Below, in pieces: positions 10,530-23,284 of a stretch of DNA of 64,000 nucleotides. Positions within the stretch are counted from its first letter, which is position 1. Each line of letters opens with the position of its first letter. Source of the DNA: Camarhynchus parvulus (taxonomy: Eukaryota > Chordata > Aves > Passeriformes > Thraupidae); the NCBI RefSeq assembly GCF_901933205.1, contig NC_044573.1:84340546-84404545 (forward strand), read 5' to 3'. Position numbers and translations under genes: made by a program. The notes under the pieces are model-generated. The model did no database searches and was not told the DNA's origin. It saw only the letters and a list, made by a program, of their open reading frames with translations.

Positions 10530-10547
10530 CTGGAAAGAAGAACTAAG
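10434..10547 (+). other. Exon-like coding block, unidentified protein
   Basis: A 114-bp block of clearly higher GC than its surroundings, preceded by 'ctttctctgtcttag' (good acceptor) and followed by AAG|GTGATA (fair donor). In one + frame it is open for 37 codons plus flanking partial codons and reads MDIGLAEVAAMADKGELRLM then LKFEDTSPMYLFWKEEL. About 40 percent of codons begin with G, a classic sign of coding. The minus strand of the same DNA is also open with splice signals (10376-10529), but its serine/alanine-rich peptide looks like a shadow of the + frame. I do not recognise the protein. It could be a genuine exon, a decayed gene or part of an old element. Confidence 0.4.
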
Positions 10548-10929
10548 GTGATAAAGGGACTTTGTTGGGCAAAGTCATCAAAGTTTTAAGGTCTAGGGAT
10601 ATTTACAAAGATCAGTTTTTTATAGTAGTTCCCAACTTAGTTGTGTACATGCTCAGTCCTATTTATGCTAAATATTCTTTCACAAATCATGACTCTTCTA
10701 AACTCTAACAGTCTTGCAGAGGCTATACAGCAGAAGATAATGTCATAATGCCTCAGATTGTCTACTATACTCTATTTTTAAATATAAATGACACCTATAC
10801 AGCTGTAGTATCATAATGTTCTGGAAAAAATGTTAATATATATATATATGTGGTTATAAATATGAAAAAAATTTCTTAATGTTATAAATGCTCTTTTTGT
10901 ATATTGTTTATCATCATTTCAGCTTTAAG

Positions 10930-11025
10930 TGGAAGTAATGGCCTACGACTGCCAATTACAGAATTTAGTATACCTGTAACACTTGCAAATGCCCTGGGAA
11001 ATAGAAGTTATTGTTTTAACTGCAG
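10930..11025 (+). other. Second exon-like block on + strand (weak)
   Basis: This block lies 382 bases after the block at 10434-10547. It is open in the frame that continues the first one if the acceptor is the AG at 10928-10929; using the stronger CAG at 10920-10922 would shift the frame to an early stop. It reads GSNGLRLPITEFSIPVTLAN then ALGNRSYCFNC, and 19 of 31 codons start with a purine. The donor CAG|GTTTAG is weak. The next block at 12728 does not join it in phase. Confidence 0.25.
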
Positions 11026-12727
11026 GTTTAGCATGATCCTTGAGTTAAATTCTGTAGATTTTCATCTTCTTTTACTGCTTTGTGAAGTGTTGAAAACAAA
11101 TTTAACTTGAAACAAGCTCACATATGAAACATATATTTATCTTTTCAAAATACACAAGAAAAGACCTAAAAAGTAAAAATGAGAAAATATATTAATTTTG
11201 AAACTGCTGATTATAAAGACCTGATTATTACTACCAAAAGTGCCAAGCAAAAAGTTCTGTAACCAGAATTAACCAGCCTGAGAATTCAAGAACTACTGAA
11301 AGTGCATCATAAATGAACACAGCCTGTTCTTTACTATTAGCAATAGTGCTGACTCCAAGCATTTTGAGGATTAGCCTAATATCAGATGCCTTACAGTTTG
11401 TGGTGTAATTGTCTTTCTAGACAATCAAAGGGCCTTCCACAAGGCTTGTAGCTTTCTCTAGTTTAGTATGAATATGTCATGTTCTATAAGCAACACAGAG
11501 AAGAATCACTTTTGTCAGCTGTGAAAATTGGTGTAATTCACATGTTTGCACCTTATTGAAAAGACAATGGATTGCATATATATTTTAAGAGAATGTGGCT
11601 GGGTATCAAAGCAGATTGTTATCTTGTTTATATATCTGTGGCAGCTGAACTATGAATCAGATGGGCTCTTCTGCCAGAGGGGGCAAGGCTCATGGTTCTT
11701 TGCTGAAATTATGTATTCAGTCGGGGTCCCATGGGCATGGAGCAAAGGGAGCAGAAGGGTAACAGCAGGCTTCAGGGAGTCTGACCTGAGCAGGTTCAAT
11801 CATTCTAGAGACTCTCTGCAACAGAGAGCAGAATCATATTAGATTTATTTGTAAATATTTTTTTGCAAGTCTAATAGAAAATATTTCAATTTTCAGTACT
11901 TGTAGATCATGCTTTGAAACATTATTTTTTCTGATAAAATCTGGCTTTGGAGATTTCAGGACTTCAGTGTTTCATTCAATTTTATTGTGTGCCAGCACCC
12001 CACTATCCATCACTGTCATCTGAGAAGGTTAGAGTAGAAAAACACATATAAATACACCTACCTACCGCTTACTTGCCAATCCCACATAAAGCTCTTTAAA
12101 ACTGTAATTTGTTCAACTCAATAATAGAGTAGAAGACAATACTTTACATGTAATGGCTAAATTGCAGAAGCAAAATACAGTGAATGGCAAACAAAAAAAG
12201 CAGGAAAGGTGTTTTCTCTTCTCTAGGAAAGGTGATAGGGAACATTACAAAGGTGATGATGGAACTGCTAGCTTTTAAGTAAGAACTTTCATCAGCCCAA
12301 CATCCTTAACTCAGAGAAGCAATATGGAGAGGATTGTTCCTAATCCCATTCAAGTAGGATGCATCTTTATGCATATCTTTTAAGCATCATTATGCTTTCT
12401 TGTTATCCTCTCTGTTTTCACCACATGGAGAGTGTTTAATGTATTTTGTCCATGAACCCTACATTTTGGTTCTTGCCTCACTTCCAAAATGTCTAGGTTA
12501 ATTCTTATAAACAAGATTTCTTACTATTTGCTTTATTTTTCTCCCCCTTATTCAATTCCTAGCTCACTTCTTTTCCCTATTTTCTTCATGTGAATTTAGT
12601 ACTTACTAGAAATGCCATTTAAGAAATAAATTATATGTTTTTCCAAATAACATTTTTTTTCCACCACAAAAACAATGGAACAAAAAATTACAATAGTTTA
12701 AAAATATGTGATTCATTTAATTGTCAG
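11026..12727. other. AT-rich DNA, nothing certain
   Basis: No known repeat recognised. A frame over 11546-11842 is open for 98 codons, but it has no convincing splice or start context and runs through mixed-composition sequence. The rest is AT-rich with no coding-like pattern. Confidence 0.4.
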
Positions 12728-13027
12728 ATAGCTGTGAATATTCCTGCCTTGGATACTACGAAGTTTGAGATTATAAAGAAAAGTATTGAGAATAATATTC
12801 TGAATCGGGATCACGTTAGCTGGTTTTATACAGATTGTAAATCACTCTCTAAACAGAAAAGAAGCTTTTATGTTTTATTTAAACTTGTGGAAGTCTTTCT
12901 TTCTGTCTTCCCTACTGATACAGAATCTCAGAACTTGCAAGGGAAATTAGGAAATATCCTATTACAGAAATTACAGAAATTCTTCCTTTGCCATGTTAGA
13001 TTATCTGTCTCTCACTGCCATCTCTAG
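12728..13027 (+). other. Open 100-codon block after an acceptor, unidentified
   Basis: After 'catttaattgtcag' there is an open frame of 99 codons ending in TAG at 13025-13027. The first 43 codons have purine-rich first positions and read IAVNIPALDTTKFEIIKKSI then ENNILNRDHVSW. The second half is more like chance AT-rich frame (F, L, S, Q). A run of 13-14 A residues follows 40 bases after the stop (13067-13080), as in a retrocopy, but there is no AATAAA before it. No family is recognised. It may be a 3' exon, a decayed retrocopy or chance. Confidence 0.25.
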
Positions 13028-14213
13028 AGAGCTTTCTTAGCCTTGCATGATAAATTAGCACTTCCTTAAAAAAAAAAAAAGCTCTGTTGCTGCTTGATCA
13101 TTTTTAATACAAAGACCTAATTCAGTATTTCAACTGTAAATGCACAAGACTTGCAGTTTTATATAAGTAAAATCAAACTAATGTAATGTAAATTTGACAA
13201 ATTTTCCTCTCCAACAAACCTAGATCTGTTCATGTGCATATTCATGGTCTTTGGGACTTGAATTTTACAGCACACATTTCAGCATTACAATGGTTGAAAA
13301 AGGAATTTTCTTAAAATCCCATTTCACAAAGTAAATAATAAAGGTGATCTGACCTTGCCTGACATAATAACCATGGTGGCATGTTTATTGCTCTGTCTGG
13401 AAGCATTAATATGTTCAGTTTACAGTCTATCTTTCTACACACAGATTTTTGGTTAGAGAGAGATACTTGTGAAATGCAGTATGCCCCAGACTGCCTAAAC
13501 TACAGATTTTAATCCACTGTGACTAGCATCAAGTCTGCACTTCTTTGCAAATGTTATTTTATGTGTGAAACAATAATCTGCTGGAAAATTAGCAGAATTA
13601 CATTGCTTTGATTTTTTCCTTTCTTAGAAATCTATGAGCATTTTTATCTTTTGATTCATTAATTTAGCTTATTTTACAAATTATTTAACATTCAGTATCT
13701 TTCTCTTCCCCTGTCCCTTTATGTAAACCAAAAAATTGTTTTTTGCATGGAAAATGCTTTATCCAAACAAGAAAAGGTCTTTCAATTTCTATGCCAAGGG
13801 GCATAGATTACATAACAGTCAAGGTGCAGATAAGGAGCCCTCCAAAAAGTGTAAATAATTTGCAAGAACTATTTTCAATATATTTGTAATCTTTAATTCT
13901 GTCAGGACTATGAATCTGTTAAGCTATATTAACTCCTTTAAATAAGGTACAGCCTAAATTGTACTACAAATTGTAATGGAAATCAGTGCAGCATACACAA
14001 TCTTAACCACTTTTTTCCATTGTAAAATTCACTTTTTAAATCAGAAAATTTTCCTACAGGACACTTTGGAAAAAAAATCTCCAGGTTAAAATAGGGAATA
14101 GTTACTGGAACCATGTTCATCTCACTATAAATTTGTATTCCCTTTTCTCAATGATGAAAATTATATTTACTCCTGTCCTCTATGAGATTTAATAAAAAGT
14201 ACAGTTAATTTAC
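13028..14213. other. AT-rich unique DNA
   Basis: Contains the A-run at about 13067-13080 and no other recognisable feature. Confidence 0.45.
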
Positions 14214-14329
14214 CTTTTGTTTGCTCTGTGCTTCAATCCAGCTGAAAAGTGTGTCCATCAGCTCTGTGGTAATTCCTTCTACTCCAGAAGAGTAATGTCT
14301 GAGTTGGCACCTTATGTCACCATCAAATT
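14214..14329 (-). other. Exon-like coding block, unidentified protein
   Basis: On the minus strand 'tttttcattcag' precedes, and AAAAG|GTAAAT follows, a 116-bp block open in one frame: two bases then 38 codons. It reads FDGDIRCQLRHYSSGVEGIT then TELMDTLFSWIEAQSKQK. The composition is balanced, unlike chance frames here, and 24 of 38 codons start with a purine. The + strand is also open over part of the block after a pyrimidine-rich acceptor ending at 14240, so strand is not certain. No homologue is recognised. Confidence 0.4.
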
Positions 14330-17300
14330 CTGAATGAAAAATTGAAATTAACTTATTGTTGGGAAAACCATGCTGTTTTAATTCCCTCTTTCATTTTTGT
14401 TTTCCTTTTTCTCTTTTTCCTTCGCATTATTCATCTTCATTCATTATTAATCTTCACTCTTCATTTGTTCTGCCTTCTGTAAGCAATGTGTACTTCATAG
14501 ATTGCTCCTGCAACTCAAGCAATTATGCTTTGGGTGAGAGGACTAGCTCATATTTGGGCAGTTGGTGGGGTTTTTGTTTGCTGTAGCTTGCAATTTTTTT
14601 TTCCTTTGTGAGGCAAGACGTTTGATAATGGTTAGGAAGATCTTGATGGTACTATATCATGGCATACAGTGACATAAGAGACAGTGAGAGTAGGAGCATG
14701 TATCACGTTTCACGGGCTACATGTTTTCTGCTCATGGTGTGCTTTGAGCCTGGTTGTAGCTCAGCATGTCTCCAACAGGCTTAAAGAACCTACCCTGGGA
14801 TAAAAACATTGTGGGCTTGGCTGTTACATTCCTGGCCTTACACTTCCCTTATCTCTTTCAGCTGCTTAGATTGATAGAGGCACTCTCTGTATATCTGAAC
14901 TATTTCTAGTCATGAAGGTTGAGTTTCTGACCTGGTCTGAATGAACACTTAAAAAGTGAATTTTAATAATGAATTTTAATAATGTCTGTATAGCATAACA
15001 AATGTAGATTCCATTCTCAGCTAACAGGAATATATATGCTGAGTCTGCTCAAGCATTGTGGCTAAACTTTTGGCTACTGACATACCAGTGCTCCACAGAC
15101 TCCTTACTATATGAATACTCAGGTTAGTAAAGGAAAAAGTTGAATTTTTCCCCCTCTGGTACACCAGGCACTGTTCCAGCTGGGATGTGACAGCCAACAC
15201 TGAAGAAATGGGAATTGCTTTCTGAAAAAAGGCTTAAAGGTCTTTATGTAGCACAGTTCTTTGAGATGTTTCTTTTGTGTCTGCTCTGCATGTACGGAAC
15301 ATTACAAAACATTTTGCCTACCTGGTAGAGCTGAGCACCTGAATGTGACACTATAGGAAAGCACCTTAGCCTCATCATTTTAAACTCTTAAAGGGTCTAG
15401 TCCAAAGACTCATTTACATATCAAGGCAGCTGGCATTTCACAGAGAGAGCCCTTGCTCACCAAAAAATCTGGAATAAAGATAATAGTTTAAAAGTATGAA
15501 GCAGTTTGATCTCATGTAAGCGTTACTTGATGAACTCTGCCTGGCGTGCAGAATGGCTGACCCCCATTCTTCTATGGTTTCATGTTATGGATGTCTTTCA
15601 ACTGTAACTAACATAGACAAATATTTTCTTTCTTCTGTATCCACAACATCATTGTTATTTCCAAAAACTTGCAATGACTAAGACATTTTTATGTTACAAT
15701 AGATATGGCTTCAAGATTTATTTTATTAATTTATCAATAATCTGATAGCACAGTAGGTGGAAGATGCTATTTTTTAATTAATCCATTATCTGAATATATT
15801 TTCTGTTGTTCAGCATTACATAGTAAATTATAAAATATCAAATGGAAATTTTGTGTTTTATCATTCATATCAAAATAATGCTGTACATTACAGTTTTATC
15901 CCTGAAAATAAGGTAATAGTTCATCCTTTCCATTTTACTTCATACATATCCAATTAGTTTAGCATGATATTTAGTAATTTGGACACAACTAGTTTGAAGT
16001 GATATTGTGACTTGACTATACTTTTGCATGTGCTCTAATGCCTTCCAGCTGGACTGTTGTCTCTTCATGTGTAACATCATGTGGCAAGGATGCTAATATT
16101 TGATTGCCTATAACCATCTGCAACACTCCTTTCTCTTGAAAAAGAACTCATGCAGCAGGAAACTAAGATATCTCAACAGACTTTGTATATTCTTTTAGGA
16201 ATTAACAATTTTATATTATTAGTTTGTTTTTTAGTTTGCACTATTAGTTTGTTTTTTAGTTTATATTATTAGTATGAATGATAGCAGTCCGCTAGGATCA
16301 GAAGTCATGCAACCAGGCAGCATGGAAGCTTGAAGTATTTATGCAGATCATATAAACATATTATAAGCACCACCAGTATACTTAGGAGAGCCTTTTTTTC
16401 ATGCCTTGTAGTGTTACAGTAGTGCTGTGGCTTCAGTGTTTTCTAAACATTGGTTGATATTTCAGCTATAATAAATGAAGATCAGAAATGCAGTCACTGG
16501 TTTTGCCTGTTTGTTCCAGGATCAGTTTCACCACAACTTGTGAAAAGGGAAATCAATAGTCTTACTTGCTACATATCTACATATCTTACTTACTACATAT
16601 TTCTTTATTTAGAATGTGTTAATTCACTGGCAATTTGAAAGGTTAATTGTATACCCACAGAGTATTTTTGAGCCACTGAGAAGTCAGAAAGTTTTCCTGA
16701 TCTTTCTGATGCAGGATGTCTTTTGGCTGTCCTTTGCCATTATTTAGCTTTCCAATACAATTTACTTTATCTGAAAACATCATCAGATAGTAGTCTGATG
16801 TCTAGATAATTGATACAACCACTGAATATTATCAGGTAGAATGTCAATATTAGTAAGGCTTTATCAGAACTGGTAGGGTATTGTGTGAACTGTCCACTAA
16901 CAGATTTTCAAACTCTCTGAACATATTATTCTTTGATATTTACATTAATGCTTAATCAAAATAAAATGTAGATATAATATTGAGTGTATTCCAAAAGTTT
17001 TAGCATATTATATCTTTTTAGTTACCAATTTTAACCTTCTTATATAATAAAATCAGTTGTGTTTTACAAAAAAAAATACCATTCAAATCGTACTCTTCTT
17101 TCAGTTTTTTAGTAAGCTAATCCTCTAAGTATTTTCCTGTATCTCTCTGAGGATTTAAGTCAAAATAGTCAACTTCTACTTAGTCATCCTTCTTTACCTT
17201 TTCTAAGTACTGATACAGTTTTCTGTCTTCTGCTAACACCAGTGGGTCACAGTTTTCTTAGGGATTTTATCATTAATTTATCATTTTTTATCATTTAATT

Positions 17301-18084
17301 TATCTTTTTTTTTGAGACAACCAATTAAAAAAAAATAATTTAATCTTTTTCACGGACTTAGTGAATGATTTGCAACTTGTGGGAGGATTTTTGTTGTTTT
17401 TTTAATGCAAAGTCAGGGTATTGACCTATACCTTTGATCATACAAAAATGATAAATTCTTGCATTACACTACATGATGGAGAAGTGCAGAAAAAGCCCCT
17501 GATGTGTGTCACATTGTGGGATTTTTGGTGGGTAGAATCTCAGCTCTCTAACTTGAGAAAGGAAGACATGCAATTATCTTACCATTTAAAATGAGTAAAA
17601 AGGACAAGAAGTTATTTCTAGGGGTGTTCTAAGCAGGCTAAGACATCATTTCCATCATTTATGAGTGTTCCATAGCTCTGACATTATAGCAGTGCATACA
17701 CTGGTTTTTCTATGTTTATGTCCTTCCTGTTTTAAGAGGGCATGGAAAAAAATAGAAATAACATGCTACAACCAGTACTAAAATATTATATGCCCATTAT
17801 AGTTGAAGAGGTAATCGGGTTCTTATGATTGTCCACATTTTTTGTTTACTATGTTACTGATACTTATTTTCCTTTAACCATTTTATGTGAACTTTTTTTT
17901 GTTGTTTTTATCCCACAATGAACATAAATAAATATTTAGATAAACTGTACTCCTGAATTGTGTAATCCTGTTTTTCTTCTTCAAGTGCTACCCATTTACA
18001 CTAAAATGTTTTTCTATCTGCATTTTTCCTTGTAGCAAATTTACCTCATAATTTGTCCTGGCTTTGAAAAGCGCTATTGAAAGG
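14330..18084. other. AT-rich unique DNA
   Basis: No repeat family or coding-like block recognised apart from a short tandem duplication at 16218-16270 and a doubled 'gaattttaataat' near 14958. Short open frames are rich in F, L, S, Y and K and have no context. Confidence 0.45.
16218..16270. repeat. Two-copy tandem duplication
   Basis: 'ttagtttgttttttagttt' occurs twice about 27 bases apart, followed by 'gcacta' and 'atatta' respectively. It is a simple local duplication in AT-rich DNA. Confidence 0.8.
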
Positions 18085-18790
18085 CATTTAAAGAACAATG
18101 CAAACATCAGGCACAAGCAACATGTTCACAGAGGGGAAATCCTGTATAAGTAATTTGCTGTCCTTCTACATTAAAGTTATCTGCCTAGTGGGTAAAGGGA
18201 AGGAAGTGGATATAATTTTTCTCAATTTTAGTAAGGTTTTGATACTGTTCTTTACTATATCCTTCAGGACAATTGACCAACCCTGAGATGCGCAGGTATT
18301 TAGTGTACTGGGTGAGGAACTAGCCAAGTGGCAGAGCTCAAAGTGTTATAGAGCATGGAGTTACATATGACTGTTAACTAGTCACCAGTGATGTTCCTCA
18401 GGGATCAGCTCTGGGACCAGTTCTGTTTAATATGTTTATCAATGATCTACATGCAGGAGTTGAATGCACTGTTAGTAAATCTGCTGATGATACCAAACTG
18501 GGAGCACTGTTGACTCTCTCAAGGGACACAATGCCTTGCTGAGAGATCTAGATAGACTGGGGCATTGAGCTATGATTAATGGGATGAAATTTAACAATTC
18601 CAAATGCTGGATCCTGGACTTGGGATGTAATTATGCATGTACAAGTACACACAGGGAAAGGAGTGGCTGGAGACCAGCTCTGTGAGAAGGAATGTGGGGC
18701 TGCTGGAAAACACCAGGCACAGTATGAACCAGTGGTATGCCCTGGCAGCCGAGAGGGCAAACTCCATCCTGATGTGCATCAAACACGATG
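18085..18790 (+). mobile_element. CR1 LINE fragment, forward, decayed reverse-transcriptase region
   Basis: Forward CR1 reverse-transcriptase landmarks in order: 'ggaagtggatataatttttc' near 18201, 'tcctcagggatcagctctgg' near 18395, 'ttatcaatgatctacatgca' near 18437, 'gctgatgataccaaactggg' near 18483, 'tgatgtgcatcaaacacgat' near 18771. It covers the C-terminal part of the LINE polymerase frame. Stops and frameshifts are frequent, so it is inactive. The 3' UTR is missing and the right edge is approximate. Confidence 0.85.
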
Positions 18791-21700
18791 AATACAACCA
18801 GCTGGACAAAAGAAGTGACTATCCCTTTTACATAGGCATTTGATAGATGAAATTTACAAAACCCACAGTAACAAAAACCTAATTTTGCATATTGACAGAA
18901 ATTATAAGAGTCAAAGAAAAAGACTGAATCAATGTCATTAAGAATAATTTAAAAACCTGGTCAAATGAAAAAAGGCTAAGCAAAAAAATGTATCATAAAG
19001 GAGAGAATGAGGCAACCAAAATCAAAGCACCTAAAGTAAAATGTTAAAAGTTTCCCCAGAATGCACTTTTAATAAAATACTGAGCAGCAGAGCTTTTTCA
19101 TCTATTCATCTTTTATGAAGTATTAAAAGCGTCTTCATGGGCAAATCTGGCAACAAACCTGTCCTTTCAATCTCCATTCACTCAGCCATCTCAGTTGTTT
19201 GATCTTTAGCATCAAACATTCTGGGTGAAAGCAAGGTGCACTATTCATACCATATTTCTCTCTTCACTGTCTTTGGCAAGATCTTGATCATAACCTATAG
19301 TATTAAAATTGGTTGCATAATGTTACAAACCTTTTTACCTGCTTTCTTTTTCTACCTTAGTTTTCTTCTTCTCCGTCTCTGTCTTTTTTGCTTTTGTCTT
19401 TTGATAAGGAAAGTCAGTTTAGTGAACAGAGACTATCTTTATCACAATGCTGCTGTGAGCTACAGGACAAGAACAGCTAAAAGCAATCTCTTAAATCACC
19501 CGATCCTCTACAAGTTTGCAGGGTCTTAAAGGAGCAGCCGAGACTGCCTGTTGTGCATGCTGTTTTCTTCCCTAGCCTTTTGTGTACTTTGTCTTGTTCA
19601 GTCTTGAGTGAAGGGAAGATCTGACTTCAACAAGGACAGCAGCTAAAACCTACTTTTGACCTTCTCAGTTAACTATTGGGTATAACTGATTCTACCTCAG
19701 GGCAGGAACCAGATGACCTTTCCAGACCTTTTCTGCTATAACATTTTAGAATTTTCACAAAAAAAAAAGAAGTTATTATTATCTTTATTACCATCTGAAA
19801 GACTTACAAATAAGAAGATTTCTTTCAAAAAACTCTTAGCAGCTAAGGTGAAATGAGAAAAGTGATCACGAAAAAAAAAGCCTTTCTTGAATACTGAGTG
19901 TTTCAAATACTTTAATGAATTCATATTCTAAATCTCTAAGAAAATTACACTGGTTTTTAATGGTGACTTTAACTAGAAAAGAAAGCAGACCAATATATAT
20001 ATATTATATATATATATATGTGATTGTATGACTACTACCTGAAACATAAACCACTCAAAATTCCTTTGTGTTTTGTAATGGCCTTGAAGGGACTTGCAAA
20101 CATGGTTTGGGGGCTAAGGTAAGAAAATCTATTTTGTCCTAAAAACTGGTAGAAAAAACCAAAATGAGCAGCTACTGGTATCACGGGCAATTGCACAATT
20201 TAGGGCTTTGGATTTTTTTTCAGTCATTCTTTCTAAAGTTTATGCAGCTTTTGAGATTATAAAATAATTGTGCAGCTATGAGCAACTAAAAATAAAATTA
20301 ATGTCTCCTGAGTGGCCTGTTCAGAAAACTCTTTGCTTGTGTAGCCAGGATATATGCAAACAATTCTGGGTAAAAATGTATGCTTATATTTCAGAAATAA
20401 TAGGTGCTTGTCATGTGCATGTTGTGAAAATAACAAAATAAAATTTCAGATCTGAATTGTTTGATGGAACTTGTTGAAGTTTTCCACTGAAAATATGGAA
20501 TATTACAAAAAGTGAATGAACTGTGAAGGTTTTATATGACACATTGTAGCACAATACACAATGGAACCGGAGAGACCAGAGATGGCAATGGTTGTAAAAA
20601 TCAAGAGCAAGCTTATTAATGCAGGAAAAGCATCAATGTTAGCCATTTTTCCTTTACTTTAAAATAGTATTGCATAAAGAATCTCAGTATTATATGGAGG
20701 GCTATGGTAGTATGAAAGGGGAAAAGGAGATGGACATCCATTTTTAATTTTCGGAATTTCTTGACTTTGGAATGTAAGCTGGAGCATAAACAAAAAGGAA
20801 AGGTATATTAAACTTCAAAGACATTATTTCAAGATGGACAATACTGACATCTCTGAAAACTGAGGTAATGGACTGCCCTAAAAATGTTAGAGTGGGTATT
20901 TAACCTGTTATATCTATATTGCTGAATCACTAGTTTTATGCTTTTATAATTTTTTCAGTGTTAGCCTTCCATTTGATACAAATTTTGCCCTACAAGCAGG
21001 TTATTTTTTTAACTGAGGAAGGACAACATATTTTGGGGTTTTTTCCATGTATCCTAGGTGGCTATGCAAATGGATTAGATTTTACAATTCAAAGAAATAG
21101 TAATAACCTCCAGGCTAGATATTAAATACAACTCTATAGTTTATTGTTCATTTTAAAAATCCTACCTATTTCTAAACAAATCAATATGCACAGAATAAAG
21201 AGCCCTAATCTGCAGGAAAATGACAAATCAATAGAGAGATACCGCCCCAATGAAGTACAGTTGCATTCACATAAAATTTGCTGCTTAGGATTCCAAACAA
21301 TTAAGTCTGAATTGTGTACACGGTAAAGAGAGTAAACCCATCTTTTCTTGAATTTTTGAGATGTTAATTTTATGTATGGAATTTTATCTTATGTCTGATT
21401 CAAGTCCTGTGTATAATATCGGTTTCCTAATACTGCATCGTTCTTCCTCAAAATCATTCAAATTCACTTGAACTTTCATTCTCAGGTTACAAAGACAAAA
21501 ATGGTTCTTCAATATTCTTCATAAATTCACCAGAATTTTTATTTTTGAAACAAATATTCATGACAGAGATCAAACTGATTTTTCTGCCAAATGCTTGCTG
21601 AAATTTTGGAATCATCAGTATACACCCATATAGAATGCTTCAGAAAAAATTGTTTTCCTATTTGCAGTTTTCACTGTTATTGGTGTGGGACTTTTTAGCT

Positions 21701-21949
21701 GTGCCTGATTTTTTCATTGAAGAGTTTGATTTCCTACAGTTATTAGGAAGTTGTTTTGATTTTCCCCCCTCAAAATGGAAGATCCACAATTCAAAACAAT
21801 GGAAAGTATAGTTATAAAAAATTATAGCTCTGTGTTTCTCACTGAATGAAGTCTCAATAATACCTTCAAGAAGGAAAAGGGTACTTTATTCAGGTGCGAA
21901 GAATTAACACTTAGCAAAGTTGAATTCATTAATCACATTGGATAGTTTC
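18791..21949. other. AT-rich unique DNA
   Basis: Contains an AT microsatellite at 19992-20020 and poly-A/T runs. No repeat family or coding-like block recognised. Confidence 0.45.
19992..20020. repeat. AT dinucleotide microsatellite
   Basis: About 29 bases of alternating A and T with one break. Confidence 0.9.
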
Positions 21950-22075
21950 ATTTGTTAGACCACACCTGGACTATTGCATTCAGTTTTGGACTTCCATTAG
22001 TGGAAGGATAAGGATTTGAATAAACTAGAGTGAGTTCATGGAATGTCACTAGGATAGTGGTGGCTCTCCTGTGAG
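21950..22075 (+). mobile_element. Short CR1 LINE remnant, forward
   Basis: 'tagaccacacctggactattg' followed by 'cattcagttttggacttcca' matches the conserved 'gaccacacctggagta' segment near the 3' end of CR1. The copy is short and diverged, and its boundaries are approximate. Confidence 0.55.
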
Positions 22076-22225
22076 CAGTGGAGGGAGCTCACATGAAGCC
22101 GATCTGCGAGATAGACAAAAATAAATCTATAAATAATCCTTGGCATTTTTAAAAGTTGAGCTTTTGCATGGTCAGGAAATAAATTAATTAGGCTGTTTAT
22201 TTTGGGAAAATTAAAGATTTGAATT

Positions 22226-22432
22226 CAGAAAATGGTTTGGGCTAGAAGGGACCTTAAAGATCATCTGGTTCCAGCCCCCCTGCTGTGGGGAGGGACACCT
22301 TTCACTAGACCAGGTTGAGGCTGCGCAGAACACCATCCAACCCGGCCTTGAACACTGCCAGGGAATGGACATCCACAATTTCATTGGGAAATTCACCCTT
22401 TTTCAGTGTCTCCCCAACCTCAGAATGAAGAC
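22226..22432 (-). mobile_element. CR1 LINE 3' end, reverse orientation
   Basis: Starts 'gaaaatggtttgggctagaa', followed by 'gaccttaaagatcatctggt', 'cactagaccaggttgaggct', 'aacccggccttgaacactgc' and 'aatggacatccacaatttca', the ordered reverse-strand CR1 3' UTR. The copy is about 200 bp and strongly 5'-truncated. It is closer to consensus than the neighbouring forward remnant, so it inserted later. Confidence 0.9.
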
Positions 22433-22790
22433 TTCCACTGGAACTGAAAGAACTCTTACTGTACTTTTAAGTAAAATATGTCAACACGATTATAGCATAT
22501 ATTCAAAGAGGAAAACTAAATACTTATGTAAAAGGGCTTTTCAGTATGAATAATCATGCAAAGAGGGATTTAATAAGAAGATTAATAAGAGATTAAAAAG
22601 AAGTGTAAAAGGGATTCATTAAGAAGAACAGAGGCAAAACAATAGAGAAAAGGGATTCATTAGGAAGAAGAATGATAATATTTTAAAGACACTAAGAGTA
22701 AATATTTTAAAGGCTTTACCTAGTATCAGAAACTTAAATATAAACTGTTTTTTTTAATATACTGATCTTTATGCATTATTCTTTTCATAG
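22433..22790. other. AT-rich DNA with diffuse purine repeats
   Basis: Between 22555 and 22690 the phrases 'aagagggatttaataagaag' and 'aaagggattcattaagaaga' recur with variation, giving an irregular AAG-rich array. No family is recognised. Confidence 0.5.
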
Positions 22791-22882
22791 GCAAAGAGAA
22801 GAAACTAGATAAGGAGGCTTCTCTATACCTAGAATTAGAAACCAGCAAAGAACATCTAGAAATGGCCATAATTTTTAATTAA
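22791..22882 (+). other. Exon-like block, candidate 3' coding exon
   Basis: A long T-rich tract ending 'ttcttttcatag' is followed by two bases and 29 codons to TAA. It reads KEKKLDKEASLYLELETSKE then HLEMAIIFN. The sequence is charged and helix-like, about 70 percent of codons begin with a purine, and the acceptor is strong. Old forward CR1 begins about 400 bases downstream, so this could instead be a remnant of the upstream part of that LINE. No homologue is recognised. Confidence 0.3.
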
Positions 22883-23284
22883 TGCTATCATGAATGGATT
22901 TTGTTTTGGGTTTGTGTTGTTGGGTTTTAGCTTTTTGTTGTTAGTTTTGGTAGTTTTTGGTTTTGTTTTGTTTTTTTTTTTTAATTTGAGCAACACTTAT
23001 GGCAAAGATACATTATCTGCTTCAAATATGAAGACAAATTCTAGTATGGAAGTTTGAAGCAAAATGGTTATTTCTAAGTGTGAAAGGTTTAGGCTTTGAT
23101 AACATGTTCAAGTCAACTGAATTAATTAGGATATGGTTTTGTAAATCTAGTAGAAGCCATTTAAAAGTAAGCTGTGAATCTGGTGGTAATAGCTTTGGAG
23201 AACAAATGTACTATAAAGATAAAAAACAGTGAAGAAAGCTCATGGTCCATACACATAATTTGATTATAATGCTGTGCAAAGCAT

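Noticed and set aside
15319..15345. 17-base minus-strand microexon pattern between CAG and GTAGGC
   Set aside because: Too short to support without transcripts.
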